Positions 50,845-58,768 of a stretch of 64,000 nt of DNA are shown here, piece by piece. The notes under the pieces are model-generated. The model made no database searches and was not told the DNA's origin. It saw only the letters and a program-made list of their open reading frames with translations. A program made the translations under genes and the position numbers. This DNA is from Nonomuraea sp. NEAU-A123 (GTDB taxonomy: Bacteria; Actinomycetota; Actinomycetes; Streptosporangiales; Streptosporangiaceae), in the NCBI RefSeq assembly GCF_018603905.1, contig NZ_JAHFZZ010000032.1, positions 50,665-114,664 on the forward strand, given 5' to 3'. Each line of letters begins with the position of its first letter. Position 1 is the stretch's first letter.

Positions 50845-52236
50845 GTGTTTCGGTTGACGGAATTGGACCAGCGGGACTCAAGGCAGAGCCTGGGCACGGA
50901 GGCGGCACGCCGGCTCGCCACCACGACCAAGTCTGCTCCGCAGATGCAGGAGATCTCTTCACGCTGGCTGCTGCGGGCGCTTCCGTGGGTACAAACCGCC
51001 GCCGGCACCTACCGGGTGAACCGCCGGCTCACCTACCAGCTCGACGGCGGCCAGGTCGGCTTCATCAGCGCGGGTGCGGCGTTTCAGGTGTTTCCGCCAA
51101 GCCTGACCGAGCTGCCGTTTCTGCAGGGTTTCGACGACGACCCGCTGCTCGCCAGGCTGGCTGGGCTGTTCGAGCAGCGGGAGTACACGCGGGGCGAGAC
51201 GATCGTGGAGGAGGGCCGCCCGGTGGCCGACCTCCTTCTCATCGCGCACGGCAAGGCCGACAAGCTCCAGACCGGCCCGTACGGCACCAGCGTCGTGCGG
51301 GAGACGCTGGCCGACGGCGACCACACGGGCAACGACCTCCCCGGACTGGAGAACCGGTGGGCGTACACACTCAGGGCCGGCACCGCCTGCACGGTGCTGG
51401 TCCTGCCCCGGGCGGCTTTCCGCGCGGTCATGGAATTCTCGCCGGCCTTCCGGGCGCAGGTCGACTCCCATATGCGCCGGCGGGCCCAGCCGCAGAACAA
51501 GTACGGCGAGGCCGCGATCGAGCTGGCCGCCGGGCACCGTGGGGAGCCTGTGCTCCCTGGCACGTTCGTCGACTACGAGCTCAGCCCGCGCGAGTACGAG
51601 CTGAGCGTGGCCCAGACCGTCCTGCGGGTGCACAGCAGGGTCTCCGACCTGTACAACCAGCCGATGAACCAGCTCGACCAGCAGCTCCGGCTGACCGTCG
51701 AGGCGCTACGCGAACGCCAGGAGCACGAGCTGATCACCAATCGGGACTTCGGGCTGCTGCACAACGTCGATCCCCGGCAGCGGGTCTCCACGCGCGGCGG
51801 CCCGCCTACCCCCGACGATCTCGACGAACTGCTCAGCCGCAGGAAGAAGACCCGTTATTACCTGGCCCATCCCCGCGCCATCGCCGCCTTCGGCCGGCAG
51901 TGCACCGCGAGAGGCGTCTACCCGGACACCGTCCAGCTCGACGGCAGCAGGCTGACGGCCTGGCGCGGCGTGCCGATCCTGCCCTGCGACAAGATCCCGA
52001 TCAGCCGGCAGGGCACCAGCTCGATCTTCGCGTTCAGGACCGGCGAGGAGGACTCGGGCGTCATCGGCCTGCACCAGATCGGCACCCCGGACGAGTACCA
52101 ACCGGGGCTCAGCGTCCGCCTGTCCGGCATCGACGGGAAGGGGATCATGTCCTACCTGGTCAGCGCCTATTACTCGGCCGCGGTCCTGGTGCCCGACGCG
52201 CTCGGCATGCTCGAGAACGCCGAGGTGATGGGCTGA
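50845..52236 (+). CDS. EshA-like family-2B encapsulin shell protein 2
   Basis: A 463-residue paralogue of shell 1 with the same layout: N-arm (LATTTKSAPQMQEISSRWLL), HK97-like core and inserted cNMP-binding-like domain (EEGRPVADLLLIAHGKADKL, LADGDHTGNDLPG). In the insert the usual GE pair reads GN, so nucleotide binding is less likely than in shell 1. The start is uncertain: GTG at 50845 is chosen, TTG at 50839 and TTG at 50854 are alternatives, and no strong ribosome binding site is seen. Two shell genes in a row suggest a mixed two-component compartment. Confidence 0.9.
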   Translation: MFRLTELDQRDSRQSLGTEAARRLATTTKSAPQMQEISSRWLLRALPWVQTAAGTYRVNRRLTYQLDGGQVGFISAGAAFQVFPPSLTELPFLQGFDDDPLLARLAGLFEQREYTRGETIVEEGRPVADLLLIAHGKADKLQTGPYGTSVVRETLADGDHTGNDLPGLENRWAYTLRAGTACTVLVLPRAAFRAVMEFSPAFRAQVDSHMRRRAQPQNKYGEAAIELAAGHRGEPVLPGTFVDYELSPREYELSVAQTVLRVHSRVSDLYNQPMNQLDQQLRLTVEALRERQEHELITNRDFGLLHNVDPRQRVSTRGGPPTPDDLDELLSRRKKTRYYLAHPRAIAAFGRQCTARGVYPDTVQLDGSRLTAWRGVPILPCDKIPISRQGTSSIFAFRTGEEDSGVIGLHQIGTPDEYQPGLSVRLSGIDGKGIMSYLVSAYYSAAVLVPDALGMLENAEVMG

Positions 52237-52274
52237 TGACACGTTCCATCGATGGAGAAGGGACGAGCTGATCC

Positions 52275-54437
52275 ATGGCGCAGCCGTTCGAGTTGCCGGA
52301 CTTCTATGTGCCGTATCCAGCCCGGCTCAACCCGCACGTCGAGGAGGCGCGCACGCACTCCGGGCAGTGGGCGCGCGACATGGGCATGCTGGAGGGCTCG
52401 GGCGTCTGGGAGCAGGCCGATCTCGACGCCCACGACTACGCGCTGCTGTGCGGCTACACCCATCCCGACTGCGACGGCCCCGAGCTCTCGCTGATCACCG
52501 ACTGGTACGTCTGGGTCTTCTTCTTCGACGACCACTTCCTGGAGATCTTCAAGCGCGGGCACGACCGCGTGGGCGGCAAGCAGTACCTGGACCGGCTGCC
52601 CGCCTTCATGCCGATGGACCTGTCGTGCGCGACGCCGGAGCCGACGAACCCGGTGGAGGCGGGACTGGCCGACCTGTGGGCCCGTACGGTCCCCGCCAGG
52701 TCGCTCGACTGGCGGGAGCGCTTCGCCGAGAGCACCAGGAACCTGCTGAACGAGTCGCTCTGGGAGCTGTCCAACATCAACGCGGGCCGGGTGCCCAATC
52801 CCATCGAGTACATCGAGATGCGCCGCAAGGTCGGCGGGGCGCCGTGGTCGGCCGGGCTGGTCGAGCACGCCGTGGGAGCCGAGGTCCCGGCCCGCATCGC
52901 CGGCTCCCGGCCGATGCGGGTGCTGCGCGACACCTTCGCCGACGCGGTGCACCTGCGTAACGACCTGTTCTCCTACCAGCGGGAGATCCAGAACGAGGGC
53001 GAGCTCAGCAACTGCGTGCTCGTGCTGGAGAAGTTCCTCGGCTGCTCCACGCAGGAGGCCGCCGACACCGTCAACGACCTGCTCACCTCGCGGCTGCAGC
53101 AGTTCGAGCACACCGTGTTCACCGAACTCGGCCCGCTCTTCGTCGAGCGGGGACTGGACCCGCTCTCCTGCGCGGGCGTGCTGGCCTACGTCAAGGGGCT
53201 GCAGGACTGGCAGTCGGGCGGCCACGCCTGGCACCTGCGCTCCAGCCGCTACATGAACGACCGCGCGACCCACAGGCCGCTGGGCATGACGTCGATCGTC
53301 GACCTGCTCGGCGCGAAGCGGATCCGCAACTACACCCACGTCCCGCACACGCCGGTCGGCCCGTCGCGGATCCCCGACTTCTACATGCCGTTCGAGGTCA
53401 AGAGCTCGCCCCACCTGAAGGCCGCCCGCGCGAACCTGGTCGTCTGGGCGCATGAGATGGGGATACTCGAAGCACAGCCGGGCGTCACCGGCTCGGCGGT
53501 CTGGGACGAGAAGAAGATCGTCGATTACGATCTGCCGCTGTGCGCCTCCGGGCTCTATCCCGACGCCACGCTGGAGGAGTTGGATCTGGCCTCGGCCTGG
53601 CTGGCCTGGGGGACCTACGGCGACGACTACTTCCCCATCGTCTTCGGCCGGACCCGCAACCTGGTCGCCGCCCGGGCCACCGTCGACCGGCTCAGCGCGT
53701 TCATGCCGCTCGACGACTCGGCCCCGCCGGCGCCGGTGAGCGCCCTGGAGCGTGGCCTGTCCGATCTGTGGACCCGTACGGCCGGGCCCATGAGCATGAC
53801 CGCACGCCGCAAGCTCCGCGTGGCCATCGAGGACATGTTGGCCTCCTGGCTCTGGGAGCTGGACAACCACCTGCTGAACCACGTGCCCGACCCCGTCGAC
53901 TACATCGAGATGCGGCGGCTGACCTTCGGCTCCGAGCTGACCATGAGCCTGTGCCGCCTGGCCCGCGAGAAGGCGATCCCGGAGGAGGTCTACCGGGCCG
54001 GGCCGATGATCTCGCTGGAGCACGCGGCCTCCGACTACGCCACCCTGCTCAACGACGTCTTCTCCTACCAGAAGGAGATCGAGTTCGAGGGCGAGGTGCA
54101 CAACTGCGTACTGGTCGTCCAGAACTTCTTCGGCTGTGACTACCCGGCGGCGCTCGACATCGTCGACGACCTGATGACGTCCCGGATGAAGGAGTTCGAG
54201 CACGTCTTCGCGCACGAGTTCCCGGTCATGTACGACGACTACGACCTGGACGACGAGGCACGCGCGGCCCTGAACGGCTACGTGGAGGAGCTGCGTAACT
54301 GGACGTCGGGCATCCTCGCCTGGCATCGCGGCTGCCGTCGCTACGACGAGGCGTCGGTGCGCCGCCACCACCGGCCGCCCGAGTGGCGGCTGGGCGGGCC
54401 GAAGGGCCTGGGCACCTCGGCGGCGATGATCGTCTGA
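52275..54437 (+). CDS. geoA: bifunctional germacradienol/geosmin synthase
   Basis: A 720-residue two-domain class I terpene cyclase. The N-terminal domain (opening FELPDFYVPYPARLNP) has the metal motif DDHFLE at 85-90 and the NSE motif NDLFSYQRE starting at Asn229. The C-terminal domain has DDYFP at 450-454 and NDVFSYQKE starting at Asn593. These positions match characterised geosmin synthases, which turn farnesyl diphosphate into germacradienol (N domain) and then geosmin (C domain). It starts 38 bases after the second shell gene. No long disordered N-terminal extension of the kind that targets 2-MIB synthase to shells is present. Confidence 0.96.
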   Translation: MAQPFELPDFYVPYPARLNPHVEEARTHSGQWARDMGMLEGSGVWEQADLDAHDYALLCGYTHPDCDGPELSLITDWYVWVFFFDDHFLEIFKRGHDRVGGKQYLDRLPAFMPMDLSCATPEPTNPVEAGLADLWARTVPARSLDWRERFAESTRNLLNESLWELSNINAGRVPNPIEYIEMRRKVGGAPWSAGLVEHAVGAEVPARIAGSRPMRVLRDTFADAVHLRNDLFSYQREIQNEGELSNCVLVLEKFLGCSTQEAADTVNDLLTSRLQQFEHTVFTELGPLFVERGLDPLSCAGVLAYVKGLQDWQSGGHAWHLRSSRYMNDRATHRPLGMTSIVDLLGAKRIRNYTHVPHTPVGPSRIPDFYMPFEVKSSPHLKAARANLVVWAHEMGILEAQPGVTGSAVWDEKKIVDYDLPLCASGLYPDATLEELDLASAWLAWGTYGDDYFPIVFGRTRNLVAARATVDRLSAFMPLDDSAPPAPVSALERGLSDLWTRTAGPMSMTARRKLRVAIEDMLASWLWELDNHLLNHVPDPVDYIEMRRLTFGSELTMSLCRLAREKAIPEEVYRAGPMISLEHAASDYATLLNDVFSYQKEIEFEGEVHNCVLVVQNFFGCDYPAALDIVDDLMTSRMKEFEHVFAHEFPVMYDDYDLDDEARAALNGYVEELRNWTSGILAWHRGCRRYDEASVRRHHRPPEWRLGGPKGLGTSAAMIV

Positions 54438-54444
54438 CCCGGCG

Positions 54445-54792
54445 TCAGCACCAGCCCAGCAGGCTCAGGAGCCGCCGCTGGAAGGGTGTGAGGTTGCGCA
54501 GGCGGATCCAGCGCTCGGCGGGGTCGAGCATGGGCAAGGCCAGCACGCGTAGGCCCGACAGATCGATGAAGGTGAGCTCGCTCGTGTCGACGAGGATGTG
54601 CGTGCCGCTCTCGCGGGCGGCGGCCAGGGTCTGGGCGAGGGCCCAGCTGTTGGTGATGTCGATCTCGCCGCGGAGCGCCAGCACCGGAACCTCGCACCTG
54701 GCCCGCAGGAAGACCCGCAACTGGCCGTCCTCGTACAGCAGGCGCTCCGTCGTGTCGGCCGTCTCGCCGTTCGCTGTCATCGCACCCCCCAT
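54445..54792 (-). CDS. STAS-domain protein
   Basis: A 115-residue STAS protein: VPVLALRGEIDITNSWALAQTL and HILVDTSELTFIDLSGLRVLA with the Ser of the D-L-S-G-L motif. The ATG at 54792 has GAGG upstream; the ATG at 54780 with a G-run is equally possible. It converges on geoA with a seven-base gap. Probably another antagonist in a partner-switching network; with the STAS/RsbW genes at 45-47 kb it brackets the encapsulin cluster. Confidence 0.85.
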   Translation of the reverse strand: MGGAMTANGETADTTERLLYEDGQLRVFLRARCEVPVLALRGEIDITNSWALAQTLAAARESGTHILVDTSELTFIDLSGLRVLALPMLDPAERWIRLRNLTPFQRRLLSLLGWC

Positions 54793-54916
54793 CAGACCTC
54801 ACGCTTGGGGGTTGTCATGACCATCACCGCATGTGACTGGAACCCGGTTTCACATTACACGAAATATGTTTCATCATCTGATATTCACGAAAAAATAGGC
54901 GTATTACAGTGAAGTC

Positions 54917-55237
54917 ATGAACCGCCCCGACGCCGAGTCCTCTCCCGCCGTCCGCTGGACGTTCCTCACCAACCACGCGAGGGTGCTGCTGGAGCTGGCC
55001 AGAGACCCGCGCCAACGACTGCGGGACGTGGCCGTCACCGCTGGGATCACCGAGCGGACCGCCCAGGGCATCGTGGCCGACCTGGAAGCGGCCGGCTATC
55101 TCACTCGCGTCCGAGTGGGCCGGCGTAATCATTACAGCATCGGAGCCGACGAGTGGTTCCGGCATCCCGCCGAGGCGGGGGTGCGCATCGGGAGATTGAT
55201 CGACTTGTTCACGCAGCGGGAGACCGCCGATTGTTGA
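54917..55237 (+). CDS. winged-helix transcriptional regulator (MarR/ArsR-like)
   Basis: A 106-residue single-domain regulator: RWTFLTNHARVLLELARDPRQRL, LRDVAVTAGITERTAQGIVADLEAAGYLTR and a wing RVRVGRRNHYSI. It is divergent from the STAS gene across an AT-rich gap, about 45% A+T-rich against the background. The short C-terminus (FRHPAEAGVRIGRLIDLF) lacks an obvious effector domain. Role unknown. Confidence 0.82.
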   Translation: MNRPDAESSPAVRWTFLTNHARVLLELARDPRQRLRDVAVTAGITERTAQGIVADLEAAGYLTRVRVGRRNHYSIGADEWFRHPAEAGVRIGRLIDLFTQRETADC

Positions 55238-55332
55238 TCGGTACAAGAAAGGCGCTGTCGAGAGGGTGCGCTAATAATCGCGCCGCGAATTATCGCCGCC
55301 CATGAGCTCAAGCGCCCGGTCAAAATCTTTGC

Positions 55333-55798
55333 ATGTCCCCTGTGCCGACAATCTTCAGCGTATGGCCATATATGTGCCAGGCGTGCGGGCTCGCTCTTGA
55401 CGCCGACTTCCAGCACCGCGACGGCCGCCGCCGCCATCGGATGGGCGTGCAAGAAGGGCGCCGGAAATTGCGGCACGCGGCGGCCGGTGGCATCGCCGTG
55501 CGGGCCGCGTTGATGATGCCCGGCGTCCCCTATACGTGGGGCGGTGGCGGGCCCCGGGGGCCCGGCTACGGCATCGGGCACGGCAAGAAGACCAAGAGGT
55601 TCGACTGCTCTGGCCTCACGGGGTACGCCTGGGCGAGCGCGGGCGTGTCGATCGGCGCGACGACGCGCAAGCAGCGACGGCCAGGGGGCAGGCGCCCCGT
55701 TCACCGGGGAGGTCGTCCGCCTCGACCCGCTGAACAAGCCGCATCTCATGGGAGTGGTCCGGCCCGAGCCGCTCGTACCGGCAGCGGGCGGACACTGA
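55333..55798 (+). pseudogene. decayed NlpC/P60 cell-wall peptidase
   Basis: The central part reads ALMMPGVPYTWGGGG...KRFDCSGLTGYAWASAGVSIG, an unmistakable NlpC/P60 core with the catalytic Cys in FDCSG. After TTRKQ the frame is lost: the matching downstream segment (GAPFTGEVVRLDPLNKPHLMG) continues in another frame and the catalytic His region is missing. No signal peptide is visible at the 5' end. A frameshift plus internal deletion makes this a non-functional remnant. Confidence 0.75.
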
Positions 55799-56004
55799 GC
55801 ACCGCGCGGCCCTGGCCGTGATCGCGACCCGGGCCCCGCGGTGTTCCGGCTCGGTGCGCACCCCGAGCGGATTCCGTGGCCTCATGAGCATCCACGGTGA
55901 TGATTCATACGGATCGCACAGGCATCGATCCGGTGGAAGGTATGGTCGACAGCCCTACGGCACGTGCCCGCGGAGCCGCGCGTGGACCTTCCCGCCTATG
56001 GACG

Positions 56005-56616
56005 TCAGTGGCCGAGCTGCAGGTTGACGTCGAGCTCCCGCGGGGTCACGGTGGCGGAGATGGCCGACTCCTTAGCCGGCTCGCTCACCGCGATCAGGTC
56101 CTGCGGGGTCACGGTGGCGGAGATGGCCGACTCCTTAGCCGGCTCGCTCACCACGGCCAGGTCCTGCGGGGTCACGGTGGCGGAGATGGCCGACTCCTTA
56201 GCCGGCTCGCTCACCACGGCCAGGTCCTGCGGGGTCACGGTGGCGGAGATGGCCGACTCCTTAGCCGGCTCGCTCACCGCGATCAGGTCCTGCGGGGTCA
56301 CCGTCGCTGAGACGGCCGACTCCTTAGCCGGCTCGCTCACCGCGATCAGGTCCTGCGGGGTCACCGTCGCTGAGACGGCCGACTCCTTGGCCGGCTCGCT
56401 CACCACGGCCACGTCCTGCGGGGTCACCGTCGCCGAGACGGCCGACTCCTTGGCCGGCTCATTCACCACGGTCAGATCCTGCGGGACGTTGACCTCGCTG
56501 AGGACGGCCTGGTTATTGTTGATGGGGTCCGGGTCGGTGTCGGCCGAAGCCGCGGAGACGCAGAAGCCGAGAGCGACGCCCGCGATGGCTGCACCGGCGA
56601 AAATGCGTCGGATCAT
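56005..56616 (-). CDS. secreted 21-residue-repeat protein
   Basis: A 203-residue protein. GGAGGAAAC precedes the ATG at 56616; signal peptide FAGAAIAGVALGFCVSAASA is followed by DTDPDPINNNQAVLSEVN and then seven tandem 21-residue repeats of the type SEPAKESAISATVTPQD plus a four-residue spacer (LIAV, LAVV). It ends LDVNLQLGH. There is no sortase or lipoprotein signal. The pattern suggests an extended beta-rich or fibrous exported protein; function unknown. Confidence 0.8.
   Translation of the reverse strand: MIRRIFAGAAIAGVALGFCVSAASADTDPDPINNNQAVLSEVNVPQDLTVVNEPAKESAVSATVTPQDVAVVSEPAKESAVSATVTPQDLIAVSEPAKESAVSATVTPQDLIAVSEPAKESAISATVTPQDLAVVSEPAKESAISATVTPQDLAVVSEPAKESAISATVTPQDLIAVSEPAKESAISATVTPRELDVNLQLGH
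56035..56475. repeat. seven tandem 63-bp repeats
   Basis: The minisatellite encodes the 21-residue repeats of the secreted protein. Units 3 to 6 differ at only a few bases (GCG/GAG and ATC/GTC swaps, ATGGCCGA against ACGGCCGA), so the array is recent or homogenised and its copy number may vary between strains. Confidence 0.9.
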
Positions 56617-56957
56617 GTTTGTTTCCTCCGTTTGATGGGCGCGGAATTCCCGGCGCCTTAGTCGTTTGTGCAGGGCCTGTGAGGTGCCGCCAATAACAAT
56701 CGCGGCAGGCTGTCGATATCGCAACCCAAGAATGTCTGGTCGGAACCAAGGAGCCACCTCGTTTTCTTGGCACTCGACTTTTCAGCCCCACCGGTCGGCG
56801 GAGTGCATATGCACGTGCGCCGTACAAGGTCAAACGAGTTTCATTTATCCGCACATCGAGAATGATTGGCATATCGAGCAGGCTGGTTTAGCAAGGATCA
56901 CCCTGGGCTTGGCACCATTCTGTAAACCCCGCGGGCAGGTGCGATAGAAAGACGACC
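56617..56957. other. 341-base intergenic region
   Basis: Lies between the repeat protein and the methyltransferase fragment. It is less GC-rich than its surroundings and likely holds the repeat-protein promoter. I see no gene, repeat or clear hairpin. Confidence 0.5.
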
Positions 56958-57095
56958 ATGAATACTGATCTGCCGGATCTCGTCAGGTTGGCCCACGAGA
57001 GGGCGCGGGTGGCCGGGTTCGACTACTCCTGCGACCCGGACGTCGGCCAGTTGCTCGCGGTACTTGCCACCCGCGTGCCGGAGGGCGGCCGGATC
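56958..57095 (+). pseudogene. 5' fragment of a SAM-dependent O-methyltransferase-like gene
   Basis: The frame opens LPDLVRLAHERARVAGFDYS, then CDPDVGQLLAVLATRVPEGGRI, the usual N-terminus of small class I methyltransferases of this group, and stops resembling them exactly where the glycine-rich SAM-binding motif should follow. The remaining open frame to 57311 runs antisense through a DJ-1-like fragment and has no methyltransferase character. Confidence 0.6.
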
Positions 57096-57137
57096 CGCGG
57101 TCAGCGCGGTCGCCGAGAGCAGGTCACCCGTCTCACT

Positions 57138-57355
57138 CATGCCGCCATCAGCGCGCTGTCGCTCGGCGAGAGCCGGTCGAGTGCCAGCTCAGGAATAACG
57201 CGCAAACCGCCCATCGTGGTGATCGGCTCAGTGTCCCGGCCGACCGTGACGACCTCGAAGCCCCCCGGCTCGCGCTGGTGGCGCCCGTTTCGGAGGTGGG
57301 AGATCAGGTAACCGGTCTCCCAATCGGCAAGAGTGTCGTAGACGGCATGGTGAAC
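57138..57355 (-). pseudogene. fragment of a DJ-1/PfpI-family gene
   Basis: Minus-strand frame VHHAVYDTLADWETGYLISH, with GGFEVVTVGRDTEPITTMGG and LRVIPELALDRLSPSDSALM, matches the N-terminal third of DJ-1/PfpI proteins. No ATG, GTG or TTG is available before a stop upstream, and a TGA follows directly after SALMAA, before the catalytic Cys. It lies back to back with the methyltransferase fragment. Confidence 0.7.
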
Positions 57356-57427
57356 GGGTCGCGTTATGACGACGTGCTGTCATTTCGACAGCATGTTGTC
57401 AACGCCTTAACGTGGGAGGATTGGCCC

Positions 57428-58768
57428 ATGGCAGAGATCGTCGGCGGCGGGCACCCGGTCAACGACGCCGAGCGTCGGGTGATCTCCTACCTGCGCGACC
57501 ACGCGCCCGCCGACTGGCTGCTGCTGCACAACGTCGAGCTGCCGCGCGGCGACGACGTCTTCGAGGTGGATCTGCTCGTCCTGACCGGCCACTCGCTGAT
57601 CGTCGTCGACGTCAAGGGCACCCGCGGCCGGATCGAGGTGTCGGGCACGCGCTGGTTCCCGCCGCGCAGGGAGGCGTTCGGCTCTCCCGCGACGAAGCTG
57701 CGGGGCATCGCGAAGGCGCTGAAGGGGCTGCTGGTCTCCAAGAACACGCAGCTTGAGCGCGTCTACGTCGACAGCCTCGTGGTCCTCACCTCGCCCGACG
57801 CCGAGCTGGTCGACCCGGCCGGGCGCGACGCGGTCAACGTCACCACCCTGGACGGGCTGCTCGCCACGCTGAGCGACGTCTCGCGGGTCAGGCGCGGGTG
57901 CAGCCCCCGCATCAAGCCGTATCTCACCGCGATACTCGACGCCCTCAACCAGACGGTACGCCGGAGCACCGCGCCGCCCAGGTTCGGCAACTGGGAGGTC
58001 GAGGAGCAGCTCGGCGGCGACGCGAAGGTGACCGAATACCGGGCCTTCAACGTCACGCTGCCGGGCAGCGAGACCGTGCTGCTCCGGGTCTACCAGGCCG
58101 ACCCGCTGGCCGACCAGGCGTCGCGGGTGGCCGAGCGGCAGCGGATCGCCAACGCCTACCAGTCGCTGGCCCGCATCCCGCCGCACCCGTGCGTGGTGCG
58201 CTCGCGCGACTTCTTCGCCATCGACGACGAGAGCCGGTTCGTGCTGGTGCTCGACGACGTGCACGGCGAGGCGCTGCACCGGCGCCTGGGCACCGGCGTG
58301 CGGCTCGGCGTGATCCAGGACCTGCTGCGCGGACTGGCCCACGCGCACGCCAACGGCGTCATCCACCGGGCGCTGAGCCCGGCGTGCGTGCTGGTGACCG
58401 ACGGGCACGCGGTGCTGACCGGGTTCGACTACGCCAAGCCCGGAGCGCGCAACTACACGGTCGCGCACGAGCTGGGCAACGTGCTCGACGCCCACTACGT
58501 GGCCCCCGAGTGCAATGAGCGGCCCGACATGATGACGGCCGCCTCCGACGTCTACGCGGCCGGGGTGATCGCCTACCAGTTGCTCACCGGCGAGCTGCCG
58601 ACCAGCGCCGACACCCACGGTCCCGCCGTTCCCGACGTGGTGCGCCGGATGCTCGACCACACTCCCGCCAAGCGCCCGACCGCGGCGGAGTCGTTCGAGG
58701 CACTGTCTGGAACGCCGCAGCGGTCACGCCTCAAGCGATTTGTCCGTCGCATAGTGTCTGGATCATGA
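57428..58768 (+). CDS. NERD-domain protein fused to a pseudokinase
   Basis: A 446-residue protein. Residues about 15-120 are a NERD nuclease-related domain (NDAERRVISYLRDHAPADWLLL, DDVFEVDLLVLTGHSLIVVDVKG, with the E-x-D...DVKG nuclease-like residues). From about 205 it is a Ser/Thr-kinase fold, yet key residues are changed: the ATP Lys position reads VLLRVYQ, HRD reads HRALSPACVL, and DFG reads GFDYAKP. APE-like VAPECNE and GVIAYQLLTGELP remain. So it is a likely pseudokinase. GGGAGGA precedes the ATG. NERD-kinase fusions occur in PglW-like phage-defence proteins, but no BREX/Pgl genes are near. The stop overlaps the GNAT gene (ATGA). Confidence 0.88.
   Translation: MAEIVGGGHPVNDAERRVISYLRDHAPADWLLLHNVELPRGDDVFEVDLLVLTGHSLIVVDVKGTRGRIEVSGTRWFPPRREAFGSPATKLRGIAKALKGLLVSKNTQLERVYVDSLVVLTSPDAELVDPAGRDAVNVTTLDGLLATLSDVSRVRRGCSPRIKPYLTAILDALNQTVRRSTAPPRFGNWEVEEQLGGDAKVTEYRAFNVTLPGSETVLLRVYQADPLADQASRVAERQRIANAYQSLARIPPHPCVVRSRDFFAIDDESRFVLVLDDVHGEALHRRLGTGVRLGVIQDLLRGLAHAHANGVIHRALSPACVLVTDGHAVLTGFDYAKPGARNYTVAHELGNVLDAHYVAPECNERPDMMTAASDVYAAGVIAYQLLTGELPTSADTHGPAVPDVVRRMLDHTPAKRPTAAESFEALSGTPQRSRLKRFVRRIVSGS

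Noticed and set aside
47383..54437. A 2-methylisoborneol cluster, as usual for family 2B encapsulins
   Set aside because: There is no GPP C-methyltransferase, and the cyclase is a two-domain 720-residue enzyme with DDHFLE and DDYFP motifs at geosmin synthase positions.
55238..55332. A c-di-AMP (ydaO-type) riboswitch upstream of the NlpC/P60 remnant
   Set aside because: Such riboswitches often precede cell-wall hydrolase genes in actinomycetes, but the conserved aptamer motifs are not recognisable here.
57428..58768. A BREX/Pgl phage-defence island
   Set aside because: Only a short NERD-pseudokinase is present; PglX, PglZ, BrxC/PglY and BrxL-like genes are absent from the window.
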